Shown piece after piece: positions 14,415 to 21,787 of a DNA stretch of 21,787 nt (its first letter is position 1; each line of letters starts with the position of its first letter). A program made the translations under genes and the position numbers. The DNA is from JBHJHK01 sp050330975 (lineage in GTDB: Bacteria; Pseudomonadota; Gammaproteobacteria; Competibacterales; Competibacteraceae): the NCBI GenBank assembly GCA_050330975.1, contig JBHJHK010000005.1, forward strand, positions 1 through 21,787, read 5' to 3'. The notes beneath the pieces are model-generated. The model had not been told where the DNA came from. It saw nothing but the letters and a program-made list of their open reading frames with translations, and ran no database searches.

Positions 14415-15911
14415 CTAGGGCGCCGCGGGGGAAGAGGGCGACGGGGACGGCGCCCCGGCCGGGGTGCCGAGGGCGGGAAGCTCTTGGCACAGGTGTTCCA
14501 CGTCGCTGGCGGCCACGGGACGGTGGGCGTAGGCGGCCGTTTGCCAACAGCGCACCAGGCGAACGGCGAAGGCCGTGGCGCGGGCGTCGAGGGCGTGGCG
14601 GAGGGTCTTGAGGCACTCGGCTTCGGTGTGGCTCGCCGGCAAGGCCAAGGCCTTGTGCCGGGCCAGCGCCAGGAGCCCTTGGCGGTACAAAAGCCCCAAA
14701 GCCTCCCGCTGGCGGCCCGCCCGGTAGAGGGCCAGAACCCGCTCCCCGGCCCGGGGGTCTGGGGCCTCTTCGACGGAGGGGGGCGCCGGCATCTCCGGAA
14801 CCGACACCCAGGGCCGCGGCGAAGCCCCCAGGGGAGGCTGGGAGGGTGGACGACGACTCAGGAACCAGGCCAGCAACAGGGCGATGAGTAACCCCACCAA
14901 CAGGGTCAAAAACACCCCCTCAATGAACTGACCCAGCCGGGGATTGGCGAGGGGGGGCATCTGTTCCCGGGGAGGGTCCCAATCCAGGCGCCAGACTTCC
15001 AGGGTGCGGCAGCGCTGGAGGGGAGGTTCTGCCAAAACCTCGGCCAGTGTCCGGGCCACGGGATCTTGAGACTGGGCCAAGGCGGCGCGGCGCGCCTCGT
15101 CGTCGCCGCAGACATCGGCCAGGGCGCCGGGGGCGAAGCCCATGGCCCCCAGGGCCACGGCACCCCCTAGGGCGGCGGCAATGGTGGGCTGGGTCAGGCG
15201 CTTGGCCAAGCGACGAAAGCCGATCTCCAAATCCCACGCCTCCAGCCAAGTGCGGCGGTTGAGATAGAGGGCAAAGCCGCCGGCGACGTAAAAGGGCTCC
15301 ACGGCCACGATCCCCAGCCACAACAAGGCGTTGAACAGCAAAAGGCTGTAGCCGTCGGCCGTCAGCTGCCCCAGGTTGGGCTGGATGAAGTCCACCGCCA
15401 CCAACCACACCGAGCCGATGGTAGCCAGGTGGATGGCCAACTCCAGATGGAGACCCACCACGGTGAGCCAGGTGGCCGTACTCGCCCCGCGCCGCTGGAG
15501 TTGCCGACAACGGTGGCGCCTTGCGCGTCCCTTGAGGCCCTCCAATTGATAGACCGGCAAATTGAAGGAGCGGTTGGGGTCGAAGCGCCCCAGGGTCAAC
15601 TGCCAGGGCAGTCCCGCCAGCTGGCGGGGCCATTGGCGCAAGGTGGTGACCGTGGTGGGCACCTCGCCGAATAGCGCCCGGCTCAACACGAACAGCGGTA
15701 GGCGATCGTACAGGGGCTTGAACCACCACAGCGCCAAGGGTACCCAGGCCCAGGGGAGCACCAGGTGGAGGAACGCAAACCACGTCGCCAGGGACAAAAG
15801 CCAGGGCACATAGATGGCCAATCCCCAGCGGCGCACCATGGCCACCCCCAGGTCGACGGCCTCAAAGGCGAGCCTTGGGCGCATGACGACGCTAGGGTGT
15901 TGGGGATCCAC
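14415..15911 (-). CDS. DUF4129 domain-containing membrane protein
   Basis: This 498-residue protein has several membrane segments in its first half (two near residues 30-65, then around 145-170, 185-215 and 240-265). A cluster of Cys residues (DVCGDDEARR and LQRCRTLEVW) lies in a probable periplasmic loop, followed by a further helix, FLTLLVGLLIALLLAWFLS, at about 335-355. The C-terminal DUF4129 domain contains LYRAGRQREALGLLYRQGLL and the conserved Thr-Glu position in SHTEAECLKTL. The family is tied to MoxR operons and annotated as unknown function. The GTG start at 15909-15911 has GGGA upstream and overlaps the SpoIIM-family gene by 20 bp; ATG 15884 is an alternative nine codons in. The tail is Pro/Ser/Ala-rich. 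Confidence 0.87.
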   Translation of the reverse strand: MDPQHPSVVMRPRLAFEAVDLGVAMVRRWGLAIYVPWLLSLATWFAFLHLVLPWAWVPLALWWFKPLYDRLPLFVLSRALFGEVPTTVTTLRQWPRQLAGLPWQLTLGRFDPNRSFNLPVYQLEGLKGRARRHRCRQLQRRGASTATWLTVVGLHLELAIHLATIGSVWLVAVDFIQPNLGQLTADGYSLLLFNALLWLGIVAVEPFYVAGGFALYLNRRTWLEAWDLEIGFRRLAKRLTQPTIAAALGGAVALGAMGFAPGALADVCGDDEARRAALAQSQDPVARTLAEVLAEPPLQRCRTLEVWRLDWDPPREQMPPLANPRLGQFIEGVFLTLLVGLLIALLLAWFLSRRPPSQPPLGASPRPWVSVPEMPAPPSVEEAPDPRAGERVLALYRAGRQREALGLLYRQGLLALARHKALALPASHTEAECLKTLRHALDARATAFAVRLVRCWQTAAYAHRPVAASDVEHLCQELPALGTPAGAPSPSPSSPAAP

Positions 15912-16899
15912 GGCGTCCCGCCAGGGCGAAGTAGGCCACGACCAACAGCCAACAGCTGGCTCCCACGGCGTATTTGAGGCTGGGATCCAGGGGGCGTGGA
16001 GACCAAAAGGCCTCCACTAGGGCCGCCAACAGCAAGAGCCCCGTAAAGCCGTAGAGCAATGGAATGGCCCTTTGGGCGGCGCGGCGCAGGCTCTGGGTGC
16101 GGGTGTGGCGCCCCGGGGCGATGAGGGCCCACCCCAGTTTAAAGCCCGCCACCCCGGCGAGGACGATGGCCGTCAGCTCGAAGGCGCCGTGGGCGATGAC
16201 AAAGGTGAATAACGGTTCGGCAAACCCCCGGCTGATGAGCAACCCCGCCACGGCGCCGATGACCACCCCGTTGAACACCAAGATAAAGGCACTCCCCACC
16301 CCGAACAGCATCCCGCCGGCGAAGGTGCGAAAGCCGATGCCGATATTGTTGTAGATGTAGAAACCCAGCATCACCAGCCGACTCTCGCCATCCCTGCCGT
16401 CCTGGAAGTCGAAGCTCGGGTCGTAGGCCCGCTCGAGGTGTCTCACCTGCTCGGGGTCCATGAGGCTGTAGATCAACTCGGGGCTCTGGTGCACCAAAAT
16501 GCCCATGGCCAACAGGGGACCGTAGAACAGCAAGCTGCCCAAGGCCACCAGGGAAAACTCAGCCCTGACCCGGCGGGGAAAATCGACGCCGATGAATTGC
16601 ACCACCCTGTCGAGGCGCAAGACCGGGGGGCGGTAGAGTTGTTGATGGGCCCTCAACGCCAGGTGGTTGAGGCGCTCGACCAGCGGGCGGCTGTAGTGGC
16701 GATCCCGGGCCACGGCCAGTTGTTGACACAGGCGACGGTAGGCACCGGGAAAATCTCGGGTGACGAGGTGGTCTTCGGGGGGAGGAGGTCCAGTGCGCCC
16801 TCGCCCCCAACGGCGCTTGGACCCCTCTAGGGTCTGGAGCAAAGCGGCAAAGCGCTGCCACTCCCCTTGGTGATACTCCTCAAAACGCTTTTGTTTCAC
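15892..16899 (-). CDS. Stage II sporulation protein M (SpoIIM) family membrane protein
   Basis: This 335-residue protein has a helical cytoplasmic N-terminus (QGEWQRFAALLQTLEG and DFPGAYRRLCQQLAVAR). It then has several membrane helices with the SpoIIM-like motifs FYIYNNIGIGFRTFAGGMLF and PLFTFVIAHGAFELTAIVLA, the G-H-G-x-x-E type signature. The sporulation name is historical: this organism shows no sign of sporulation, and homologues in gammaproteobacteria sit in MoxR operons as here. The GTG start has GGGGA about 7 bp upstream and overlaps the RDD stop as GTGA. It may form a membrane platform with the RDD protein. Confidence 0.88.
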   Translation of the reverse strand: MKQKRFEEYHQGEWQRFAALLQTLEGSKRRWGRGRTGPPPPEDHLVTRDFPGAYRRLCQQLAVARDRHYSRPLVERLNHLALRAHQQLYRPPVLRLDRVVQFIGVDFPRRVRAEFSLVALGSLLFYGPLLAMGILVHQSPELIYSLMDPEQVRHLERAYDPSFDFQDGRDGESRLVMLGFYIYNNIGIGFRTFAGGMLFGVGSAFILVFNGVVIGAVAGLLISRGFAEPLFTFVIAHGAFELTAIVLAGVAGFKLGWALIAPGRHTRTQSLRRAAQRAIPLLYGFTGLLLLAALVEAFWSPRPLDPSLKYAVGASCWLLVVAYFALAGRRGSPTP

Positions 16900-17606
16900 C
16901 GCAGTTTCCCCGGGTATGCGTCGGTTTGGCTGCCGGCGAGCCAGCGGGCGTGGGCCATGATGGCGTCGCGGTCGAGGTTGTGCTCTTCTAGGACGGCGGC
17001 CAGTTCACGGCTTCGGTCTTCGCTCAAGTCGGCGCTGCGTTCGGCGTAGCTGATCAACAACTGCTGTTCGTTGGGCGTCAGGGAAAACGGCGGCGGTCGA
17101 CTGGGTCCGGGGGGCAAAGCGGAAAGACGTTCTAAATTGGGACGATAACACACCACGGTGCCCGCCGCCAGGTCGCCCAGGCGCTTGAAATCCCGGTTGA
17201 CGGCCATGGCGACCAGGCCAAAGCCGTAGGCCAGGGGGAGGAAATCCGCCGCCCTGAGCAAGTTGCGCACCAGGGACGAGCCCAGGTTGACCGGGGTGCC
17301 GTTGTCGTGGATCACCTGGAGTTTCAAGAGCTGTTTCCCCGGGGTGGCGCCCCGATTGGTGAGCTCAAACACCACGGGGTAAAACCACTCCAGGAGGAAG
17401 AAGGCCAGATAGGTGAAACCGATGCCGGCACGGCCCAAGTAGCTCAACAAAAAACCCAGGACTGCGATGAGACCCAAGCGGATGAAAAGGTCGATGGCAA
17501 AGGCTAGGGCGCGGACCACAGGGCCAGCCAACGGGAGTTCCAGGTGAATGCCCTCGGGGGTTTCCACGGGGCGCAGGGTGTCGAGGAGGGGAGAATCGGC
17601 GCTCAT
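16896..17606 (-). CDS. RDD family membrane protein
   Basis: This 236-residue protein is the first gene of the MoxR operon. It has the RDD pattern: RALAFAIDLFIRLG in the first helix (Arg and Asp), FYPVVFELTNRGATPGKQLL between helices, and FKRLGDLAAGTVV with the second Asp. Three membrane segments are visible (about residues 30-55, 58-80 and 120-140). A soluble C-terminal region of about 80 residues (NEQQLLISYAERSADLS) is helical and also found in relatives from the same operon type. Some RDD proteins are transporters, but no substrate is implied here. ATG 17604-17606 has no clear ribosome binding site. Confidence 0.88.
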   Translation of the reverse strand: MSADSPLLDTLRPVETPEGIHLELPLAGPVVRALAFAIDLFIRLGLIAVLGFLLSYLGRAGIGFTYLAFFLLEWFYPVVFELTNRGATPGKQLLKLQVIHDNGTPVNLGSSLVRNLLRAADFLPLAYGFGLVAMAVNRDFKRLGDLAAGTVVCYRPNLERLSALPPGPSRPPPFSLTPNEQQLLISYAERSADLSEDRSRELAAVLEEHNLDRDAIMAHARWLAGSQTDAYPGKLR

Positions 17607-17737
17607 CGAAAGTCATTCTAGCGGATATCCCCCAAAGATGGGGCCTAGTGCTTTCGCGGTGAATTGTTTGTATTCTTGCCGCTCTTTTGCCTTCTACCAC
17701 CACTGCCATCCACCGCCAGCGCCAGCCCCTATGCCCC
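17607..17737. promoter_or_regulatory. divergent promoter region, RDD operon / Lrp-type regulator
   Basis: These 131 bp separate two divergent transcripts, so promoters for both must lie here. A hairpin of CCCCA (17630-17634) and TGGGG (17639-17643) sits near the RDD start. The middle (GAATTGTTTGTATTCTTG) is the most AT-rich part and could hold a -10 element, but I cannot assign one firmly. The adjacent Lrp-type regulator may bind here. Confidence 0.35.
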
Positions 17738-18217
17738 ATGGATGAACTCCTCGCCGTTCTGCGAAAAAACGCCCTCCAATCCCCCGCCGACCTGGCCGTG
17801 CAACTGGGTTTGAGCGAAGGGGACGTCCAAGCCAAGATCGCCGACTACGAGCGCCGTGGCATCATCCGCGGCTACCACGCCGTCATCAACGAAGAACCCC
17901 TAGACGTCGACCACGTCAACGCCGTCATCGAGGTGAAGGTGACCCCCGAACGGTCTGGGGGATTCAATCGCATCGCCGAGCGCATCTCGCGGTTTGACGA
18001 GGTAAAACACCTCTATTTGATGTCGGGCTCCTATGACCTGTTGTTGTTCGTCACCGCCCCCAGCCTCAAGGAGGTGGGGGCTTTTGTCAGCGAGAAGCTG
18101 TCCACTTTGGACCATGTGTTGTCCACCTCGACCCATTTCATGCTCAAAACCTATAAAGAACAGGGTTTTTTGATGGAGAGCCACGATGACCACCAGCGAC
18201 TCCAGGTCTCGCCCTAG
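17738..18217 (+). CDS. Lrp/AsnC family transcriptional regulator
   Basis: This 159-residue regulator has an N-terminal winged helix-turn-helix (SPADLAVQLGLSEGDVQAKI, then DYERRGIIRGYHAVIN). The C-terminal RAM/AsnC ligand-binding domain shows VNAVIEVKVTP, EVKHLYLMSGSYDLLLFV and the end strand THFMLKTYKEQG. Proteins of this family form dimers or octamers and usually bind amino acids. The 32-bp overlap with the downstream aminotransferase implies coupled expression and suggests control of amino acid metabolism. I start at ATG 17738 (MDELLAVLRK), because the longer frame from 17687 adds a non-conserved Thr/Pro stretch. Ribosome binding is weak at either start. Confidence 0.9.
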   Translation: MDELLAVLRKNALQSPADLAVQLGLSEGDVQAKIADYERRGIIRGYHAVINEEPLDVDHVNAVIEVKVTPERSGGFNRIAERISRFDEVKHLYLMSGSYDLLLFVTAPSLKEVGAFVSEKLSTLDHVLSTSTHFMLKTYKEQGFLMESHDDHQRLQVSP

Positions 18218-19415
18218 GACCCGACTCGCCCCCCATCTGCAGCAGGTGCCGCCCTCGGGGATCCGCGACTTTTTCGAGATCGTCGCCAGTCGCAGGGAGG
18301 TGATCAGCCTCGGCATTGGCGAGCCGGATTTTGTCACCCCGTGGCGGATTCGCGATGCCGCCATCTACGCCCTGGGTCGGGGGGCGACGTCTTACACCGC
18401 CAACGCCGGGCTTCTGTCGTTGCGGGAGCAAATCAGCGGCTATTTGCACCGTGCCTTTGGCGTCGACTACCGAGCCGAGGACGAAATCCTGGTCACCGTG
18501 GGTGTTAGCGAGGCGTTGGATTTGGCCATCCGCGCTCTGGTGGCCCCCGGGGACGAAGTGGTGTACCACGAGCCTTGCTATGTGTCCTATGCCCCGGTGA
18601 TCACCTTTGCCCACGGGGTGGCGGTGCCGGTGACCACTCGCCGGGAGGAGGGCTTTCGCCTGACCCGCGCCGAGGTGGAGGCGGTGTTGACTCCCCGCAG
18701 CAAGGTGTTGTTGTTGAATTTCCCCACCAACCCCACGGGGGCGGTGTTGGACGAGGCCGACCTGGCGGGGTTGGCGGCTTTGGCGGTGGAGCGGGATCTA
18801 TTGGTCATCGCCGACGACATCTACGCCGAACTCAGCTACGAGGCCCCCCATCGTTCCATCGCCGCTTTGCCCGGCATGAAGGAGCGGACGATCCTGCTCC
18901 ACGGTCTCTCCAAGGCCTGGGCCATGACGGGTTTTCGCTTGGGCTATGCCTGTGGTCCCGCCGATTTGATCGCCGGGCTCATGAAGATTCACCAGTACAC
19001 CATGTTGTGTGCACCCATCTTGAGCCAAGAGGCCGCCGTGGAGGCGCTGACCCAGCCGGAGCGGGACATCGATGAGATGCGGGCTGATTATCGCCGCCGG
19101 CGCAACTGGATTTGCGAGGCGTTAAACGCCATGGGTCTGCCCTGTCACAAGCCCCGGGGGGCCTTTTATGCCTTTCCCCAGGTGGGACACTTGGGGATGA
19201 CGTCCAAGGCGTTCGCTCTAGCGCTCCTCCACGAGGAGAACGTCGCCTGTGTGCCGGGGGATGCCTTTGGCGGCGGCGGCGAGGGGTTCTTGCGTTGTTC
19301 CTACGCCACGGATTTGGCGCTGATACGCGAGGCCATGGTTCGAATGGAGCGCTTTGTCGCCCGGCGGCGATCGGCGGTGGGCGGAGAGGCCATGCAGGCC
19401 GAGGATTGGGTGTGA
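18186..19415 (+). CDS. Class I/II PLP-dependent aminotransferase
   Basis: This 409-residue fold-type I aminotransferase has LGIGEPDFVTP at the N-terminus, the substrate-side YTANAGLLSLREQI, the cofactor segment LLNFPTNPTGAV with the conserved Asn-Pro, and ADDIYAEL. The Schiff-base lysine is K243 in LHGLSKAWAMTGFRLGY, and the carboxylate-binding Arg is in FLRCSYA. It resembles the aspartate/aromatic/alanine-type subgroup often paired with an Lrp/AsnC regulator; the substrate cannot be read from sequence. ATG 18186 has GGAGAG about 6 bp upstream and lies inside the end of the regulator gene. The last ~20 residues are a variable tail. Confidence 0.92.
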   Translation: MTTSDSRSRPRTRLAPHLQQVPPSGIRDFFEIVASRREVISLGIGEPDFVTPWRIRDAAIYALGRGATSYTANAGLLSLREQISGYLHRAFGVDYRAEDEILVTVGVSEALDLAIRALVAPGDEVVYHEPCYVSYAPVITFAHGVAVPVTTRREEGFRLTRAEVEAVLTPRSKVLLLNFPTNPTGAVLDEADLAGLAALAVERDLLVIADDIYAELSYEAPHRSIAALPGMKERTILLHGLSKAWAMTGFRLGYACGPADLIAGLMKIHQYTMLCAPILSQEAAVEALTQPERDIDEMRADYRRRRNWICEALNAMGLPCHKPRGAFYAFPQVGHLGMTSKAFALALLHEENVACVPGDAFGGGGEGFLRCSYATDLALIREAMVRMERFVARRRSAVGGEAMQAEDWV

Positions 19416-19502
19416 CGCCCATGGGGAAATGGCAAACGTTGTCGAATAATCCCGACTAAAAATGCCAAGCAGTTCACTGGCGTTTCCCCACGGTCTTCGC
19501 TA

Positions 19503-19531
19503 TTCTGCGCTTCACTAGGTTGCATTATAAA
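19503..19531 (+). promoter_or_regulatory. candidate promoter for the secreted repeat-domain protein
   Basis: TATAAA (19526-19531) fits a -10 box and lies 17 bp from a weak -35-like TTCTGC (19503-19508), inside a locally AT-rich stretch (19510-19570) that contrasts with the GC-rich surroundings. The transcript would have a ~140-nt leader. Confidence 0.3.
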
Positions 19532-19597
19532 GCTGTAAAAACAACTACATAAATATAAATAGGAAAAAACTCGATTCTTCCCCCTTGGTCAATGGGT

Positions 19598-19613
19598 GTC
19601 GGCTCGCGCCGAC
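19598..19613 (+). repeat. 6-bp stem hairpin in the leader
   Basis: GTCGGC (19598-19603) pairs with GCCGAC (19608-19613) over a TCGC loop. It lies 65 bp before the next start, with no T-run, so it is a leader hairpin or a chance structure. Confidence 0.35.
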
Positions 19614-19678
19614 GACGACTGGTTTGCCCTGGGGCATTCCAGACTGGGATTTGTCACACAACACAAGGAACCATGACC

Positions 19679-21787
19679 ATGCTATCTCAAGCCAGGATCT
19701 GGCTCGCCTTGGGGCTGTTGAGCTTCGGCTACAGCGCCTCGGGGTGGAGCCAGTCCCTCGATCCACTGTTCGAAAGACCTTCAGACATCACTGCCGACGA
19801 CTACAGCGGCTGTGCAGGCACGACTCCCAGCCGCATCGTCGACGCCGATCCCGACAACTTTCGCAATTTGCTTTCCTCCCTTCAGCCGGGTGATGTCATG
19901 CGTCTGGCCCCGGGGAACTATACCCGCAGTTTGCGCATCAATGGCCTGCGCGGTGCACCTGGCAACTGCATCACCATTGAAGGGCCATCCTCAGGCCCCC
20001 CGGCGCGGTTTTTGGGCAATGGCTGCTGCAACACGGTCAGTCTCACCGACGCCGCCTACTTGATCATCCGCCGTTTGGAACTCGACGGTCAGAACATTGC
20101 AGGGCTTGAGGCGGTGAAGGCGGAAAACCCTGGGGACTTCGCCCACCACATCACCCTGGAATATCTGACCATCGTCAACTACGGGGCCACCCGCTCGACA
20201 GTGGGAATCTCCAGCAAGAGCCCGGCGTGGAACTGGGTGATCCGCCATAACTTTATCGCAGGGGCCGGGACGGGGATGTATCTGGGCAACTCCAACGGCG
20301 AGGAGGAGTTTGTCAACGGTTTAATCGAGTACAACGTCATCCTCGATACCGTGGGCTACAACGCCCAGATCAAGTATCAAAACCGCCGCAGCCAGGGGTT
20401 GTCCGATGGGACCATGCCCAACGTGGGGCGCACCATCATTCGCCACAACGTGTTTAGCAAGGCCAACAATGCCTCCTTGGGCAGCGCTGGCCGTCCCAAT
20501 CTGTTGGTGGGCAAGTGGCCGGATAGCGGGCCGGGATCGGACGACGAGTATTTGATCTACGGCAACTTTTTTTACCAGAACCAGGCGGATAACGAGGCGT
20601 TGTTCCAGGGCACGGGCAACGTGATTTTCTACAACAATGTGATGCGCAACGACTATGCCGGCGGGGCGGTGCGCTTGCAGTTCCACGACGGAGGCTCGCC
20701 CCAGCGAATCCGGGTGTTCAATAACACCATGGTCAGCGGTGGACGAGGGGTATCATTGACGGGGGAAGATACCACCTATCAGCAGTTGGTATTTGGCAAT
20801 GCGATTTTTGCCGATACACCGATTTACAGCGTCGACAATGCCTTTGACAACCTCACGGATAGCTATGATGCGGCGGAGGCGTATCTTCTCGACCCTTTCG
20901 CCGTGGCCGCTGCGGCATCGGGTCCGGACTTGTCACCCCTCTCCGGCGCTTTGCAGGGGCCGGCGTTGGATTTGAACTTGATCGATGCCAGCTATGTCGA
21001 TGCGTTCCGGGACTTTGACGATCGGGCGCGGGATTTTGATACCCGAGGGGCCTATGCCGATGGGGGCACTGCGCCGCCGCCGGCCAATGGGGCGCCGACG
21101 GTGACCCTGACGGCGCCGGTCGATGGGACGACGGTCAGCCAGGGCGAGGTGGTCGCGGTGACGGCCACGGCGGATGACAGCGACGGCCAAGTGGTGGAAG
21201 TGGCGTTCTACGCCGATGGCGTGTTGTTGGAGGCCGATACCAGTGCCCCCTTTGAGACCAGCTACACCGCCGCTCGCTTGGGGCCGGTGAGCTTGAGTGC
21301 GGTGGCGCTTGACGACGCTGGCGACAGTAGCGCCCCCTCCAGTGTGACCCTCACGGTGGAGGCCGCAGCGCCGCCACCGCCGCCGCCCGGCCCAGGGGCG
21401 GAGGTGATCATCGACAACGAAGATTCGGCCTTTAGTACGGTGGGCCATTGGCCCACCTTTAGCACCGCTAGCAACTACGGCACCAGCTATCAGATCCACA
21501 ATCCCCAGAACAGCGCCAACCCCGATACGGCCACGTGGGATTTGGCGGGGGTAAGCCCGGGGCTCTACGAGGTGTACGTCCAGTGGGTGGTGAGCGGTGG
21601 CCGCAGCCCCGCAGCCCCCTACACGGTGCACCACGCAGCGGGCAGCACCACGATAGAAGTGGACCAGCGGGTCAATGGGGGCAGTTGGCAGCTGCTGGGG
21701 AGTTTTGAGCTGGATGCCAACAGCCGGGTGGTACTGAGGGCGGTACCGTCGGGCAAGGTGGCCGCCGACGCCGTGCGGGTGGTGTCC
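19679..21787 (+). CDS. Secreted multidomain protein: beta-helix, Ig-like, golvesin-C-like (3' end outside window)
   Basis: The frame runs open to the window end (703 codons visible). Order: a Sec signal peptide (ARIWLALGLLSFGYSASGWS); a body of about residues 35-440 with NNxF/NNTM-type turns (IEYNVILDT, IRHNVFSKANNA, IYGNFFYQNQ, VIFYNNVM, VFNNTMVSGG) typical of right-handed parallel beta-helix proteins; an Ig-like domain at about 471-560 (PTVTLTAPVDGTTVSQGE, then VEVAFYADGVLLEADT); a Pro/Gly linker at 562-574; and from 575 a golvesin-C-like domain (VIIDNEDSAFSTVGHW, PGLYEVYVQW, YTVHHAAGSTTIEVDQ, ADAVRVV). Relatives of the beta-helix body include polysaccharide lyases, so cell-surface glycan binding or cleavage is plausible but not shown. 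ATG 19679 has AAGGAA 8 bp upstream; ATG 19673 is too close to it. Confidence 0.85.
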   Translation, partial: MLSQARIWLALGLLSFGYSASGWSQSLDPLFERPSDITADDYSGCAGTTPSRIVDADPDNFRNLLSSLQPGDVMRLAPGNYTRSLRINGLRGAPGNCITIEGPSSGPPARFLGNGCCNTVSLTDAAYLIIRRLELDGQNIAGLEAVKAENPGDFAHHITLEYLTIVNYGATRSTVGISSKSPAWNWVIRHNFIAGAGTGMYLGNSNGEEEFVNGLIEYNVILDTVGYNAQIKYQNRRSQGLSDGTMPNVGRTIIRHNVFSKANNASLGSAGRPNLLVGKWPDSGPGSDDEYLIYGNFFYQNQADNEALFQGTGNVIFYNNVMRNDYAGGAVRLQFHDGGSPQRIRVFNNTMVSGGRGVSLTGEDTTYQQLVFGNAIFADTPIYSVDNAFDNLTDSYDAAEAYLLDPFAVAAAASGPDLSPLSGALQGPALDLNLIDASYVDAFRDFDDRARDFDTRGAYADGGTAPPPANGAPTVTLTAPVDGTTVSQGEVVAVTATADDSDGQVVEVAFYADGVLLEADTSAPFETSYTAARLGPVSLSAVALDDAGDSSAPSSVTLTVEAAAPPPPPPGPGAEVIIDNEDSAFSTVGHWPTFSTASNYGTSYQIHNPQNSANPDTATWDLAGVSPGLYEVYVQWVVSGGRSPAAPYTVHHAAGSTTIEVDQRVNGGSWQLLGSFELDANSRVVLRAVPSGKVAADAVRVVS

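Noticed and set aside
15892..16899. SpoIIM homology as evidence of a sporulating organism
   Set aside because: The name is historical; the gene is inside a MoxR operon of gammaproteobacterial type and no other sporulation gene is present.
19422..19490. TGGGGAAA / TTTCCCCA pair as aminotransferase terminator
   Set aside because: The arms are exact but 53 nt apart, with no T-run; the stem is unlikely to act as a terminator.

Overview
The window looks like a chromosomal segment of a GC-rich, non-enteric gammaproteobacterium. The SPOR-protein / cvpA / purF / metZ order at the left end is the arrangement known from Pseudomonas-like gammaproteobacteria. Enzyme motifs, SD-like ribosome binding sites and frequent GTG/TTG starts in tightly overlapping operons fit that placement. 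I cannot name a genus. I see no rRNA, tRNA, CRISPR array, transposase or phage gene.

Layout. (1) 1-4486, plus strand: the 3' end of a SPOR-domain protein (DedD-like), then cvpA, purF and metZ, then a HAD phosphatase resembling YigB. This is a housekeeping purine/methionine block. (2) 4487-6084: a gene-poor stretch, AT-richer in its middle, holding one minus-strand orphan gene of 169 codons. It also contains several inverted repeats, including a 39-bp near-perfect palindrome upstream of the orphan and a cluster of nested hairpins before the next operon. (3) 6085-9457, plus strand: a signalling cluster. It consists of a short protein that keeps only the C-terminal end of a CHAT protease domain behind a signal-peptide-like start, a CHASE2 / transmembrane / class III adenylate cyclase, and a secreted DUF928 protein. 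(4) 9497-10272, minus strand: a secreted or membrane-anchored His/Asp-rich microprotein and a YbjN-family protein. (5) 10361-17606, minus strand: a compact operon transcribed RDD - SpoIIM family - DUF4129 - DUF4350 - MoxR AAA+ ATPase - DUF58 - small membrane protein. This is the MoxR/DUF58 membrane-associated chaperone-like system. (6) 17738-19415, plus strand: an Lrp/AsnC regulator overlapping a PLP aminotransferase. (7) 19679-end, plus strand: a large secreted protein, cut by the window end, with a beta-helix-like body, a bacterial Ig-like domain, a proline linker and a golvesin-C-like domain.

Most unusual items. The CHAT gene appears to have been reduced by an in-frame internal deletion, leaving no catalytic His/Cys, while its usual cyclase partner is intact; a 12-bp exact direct repeat lies at the apparent junction. 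Next are the large palindrome and structured leader in the 5.5-6.0 kb gap, the unrecognised acidic orphan, the His-rich microprotein, and the modular secreted protein at the right edge. I did not find strong evidence for a wholly new system. The CHAT-remnant / CHASE2-cyclase / DUF928 cluster is the best candidate for follow-up.
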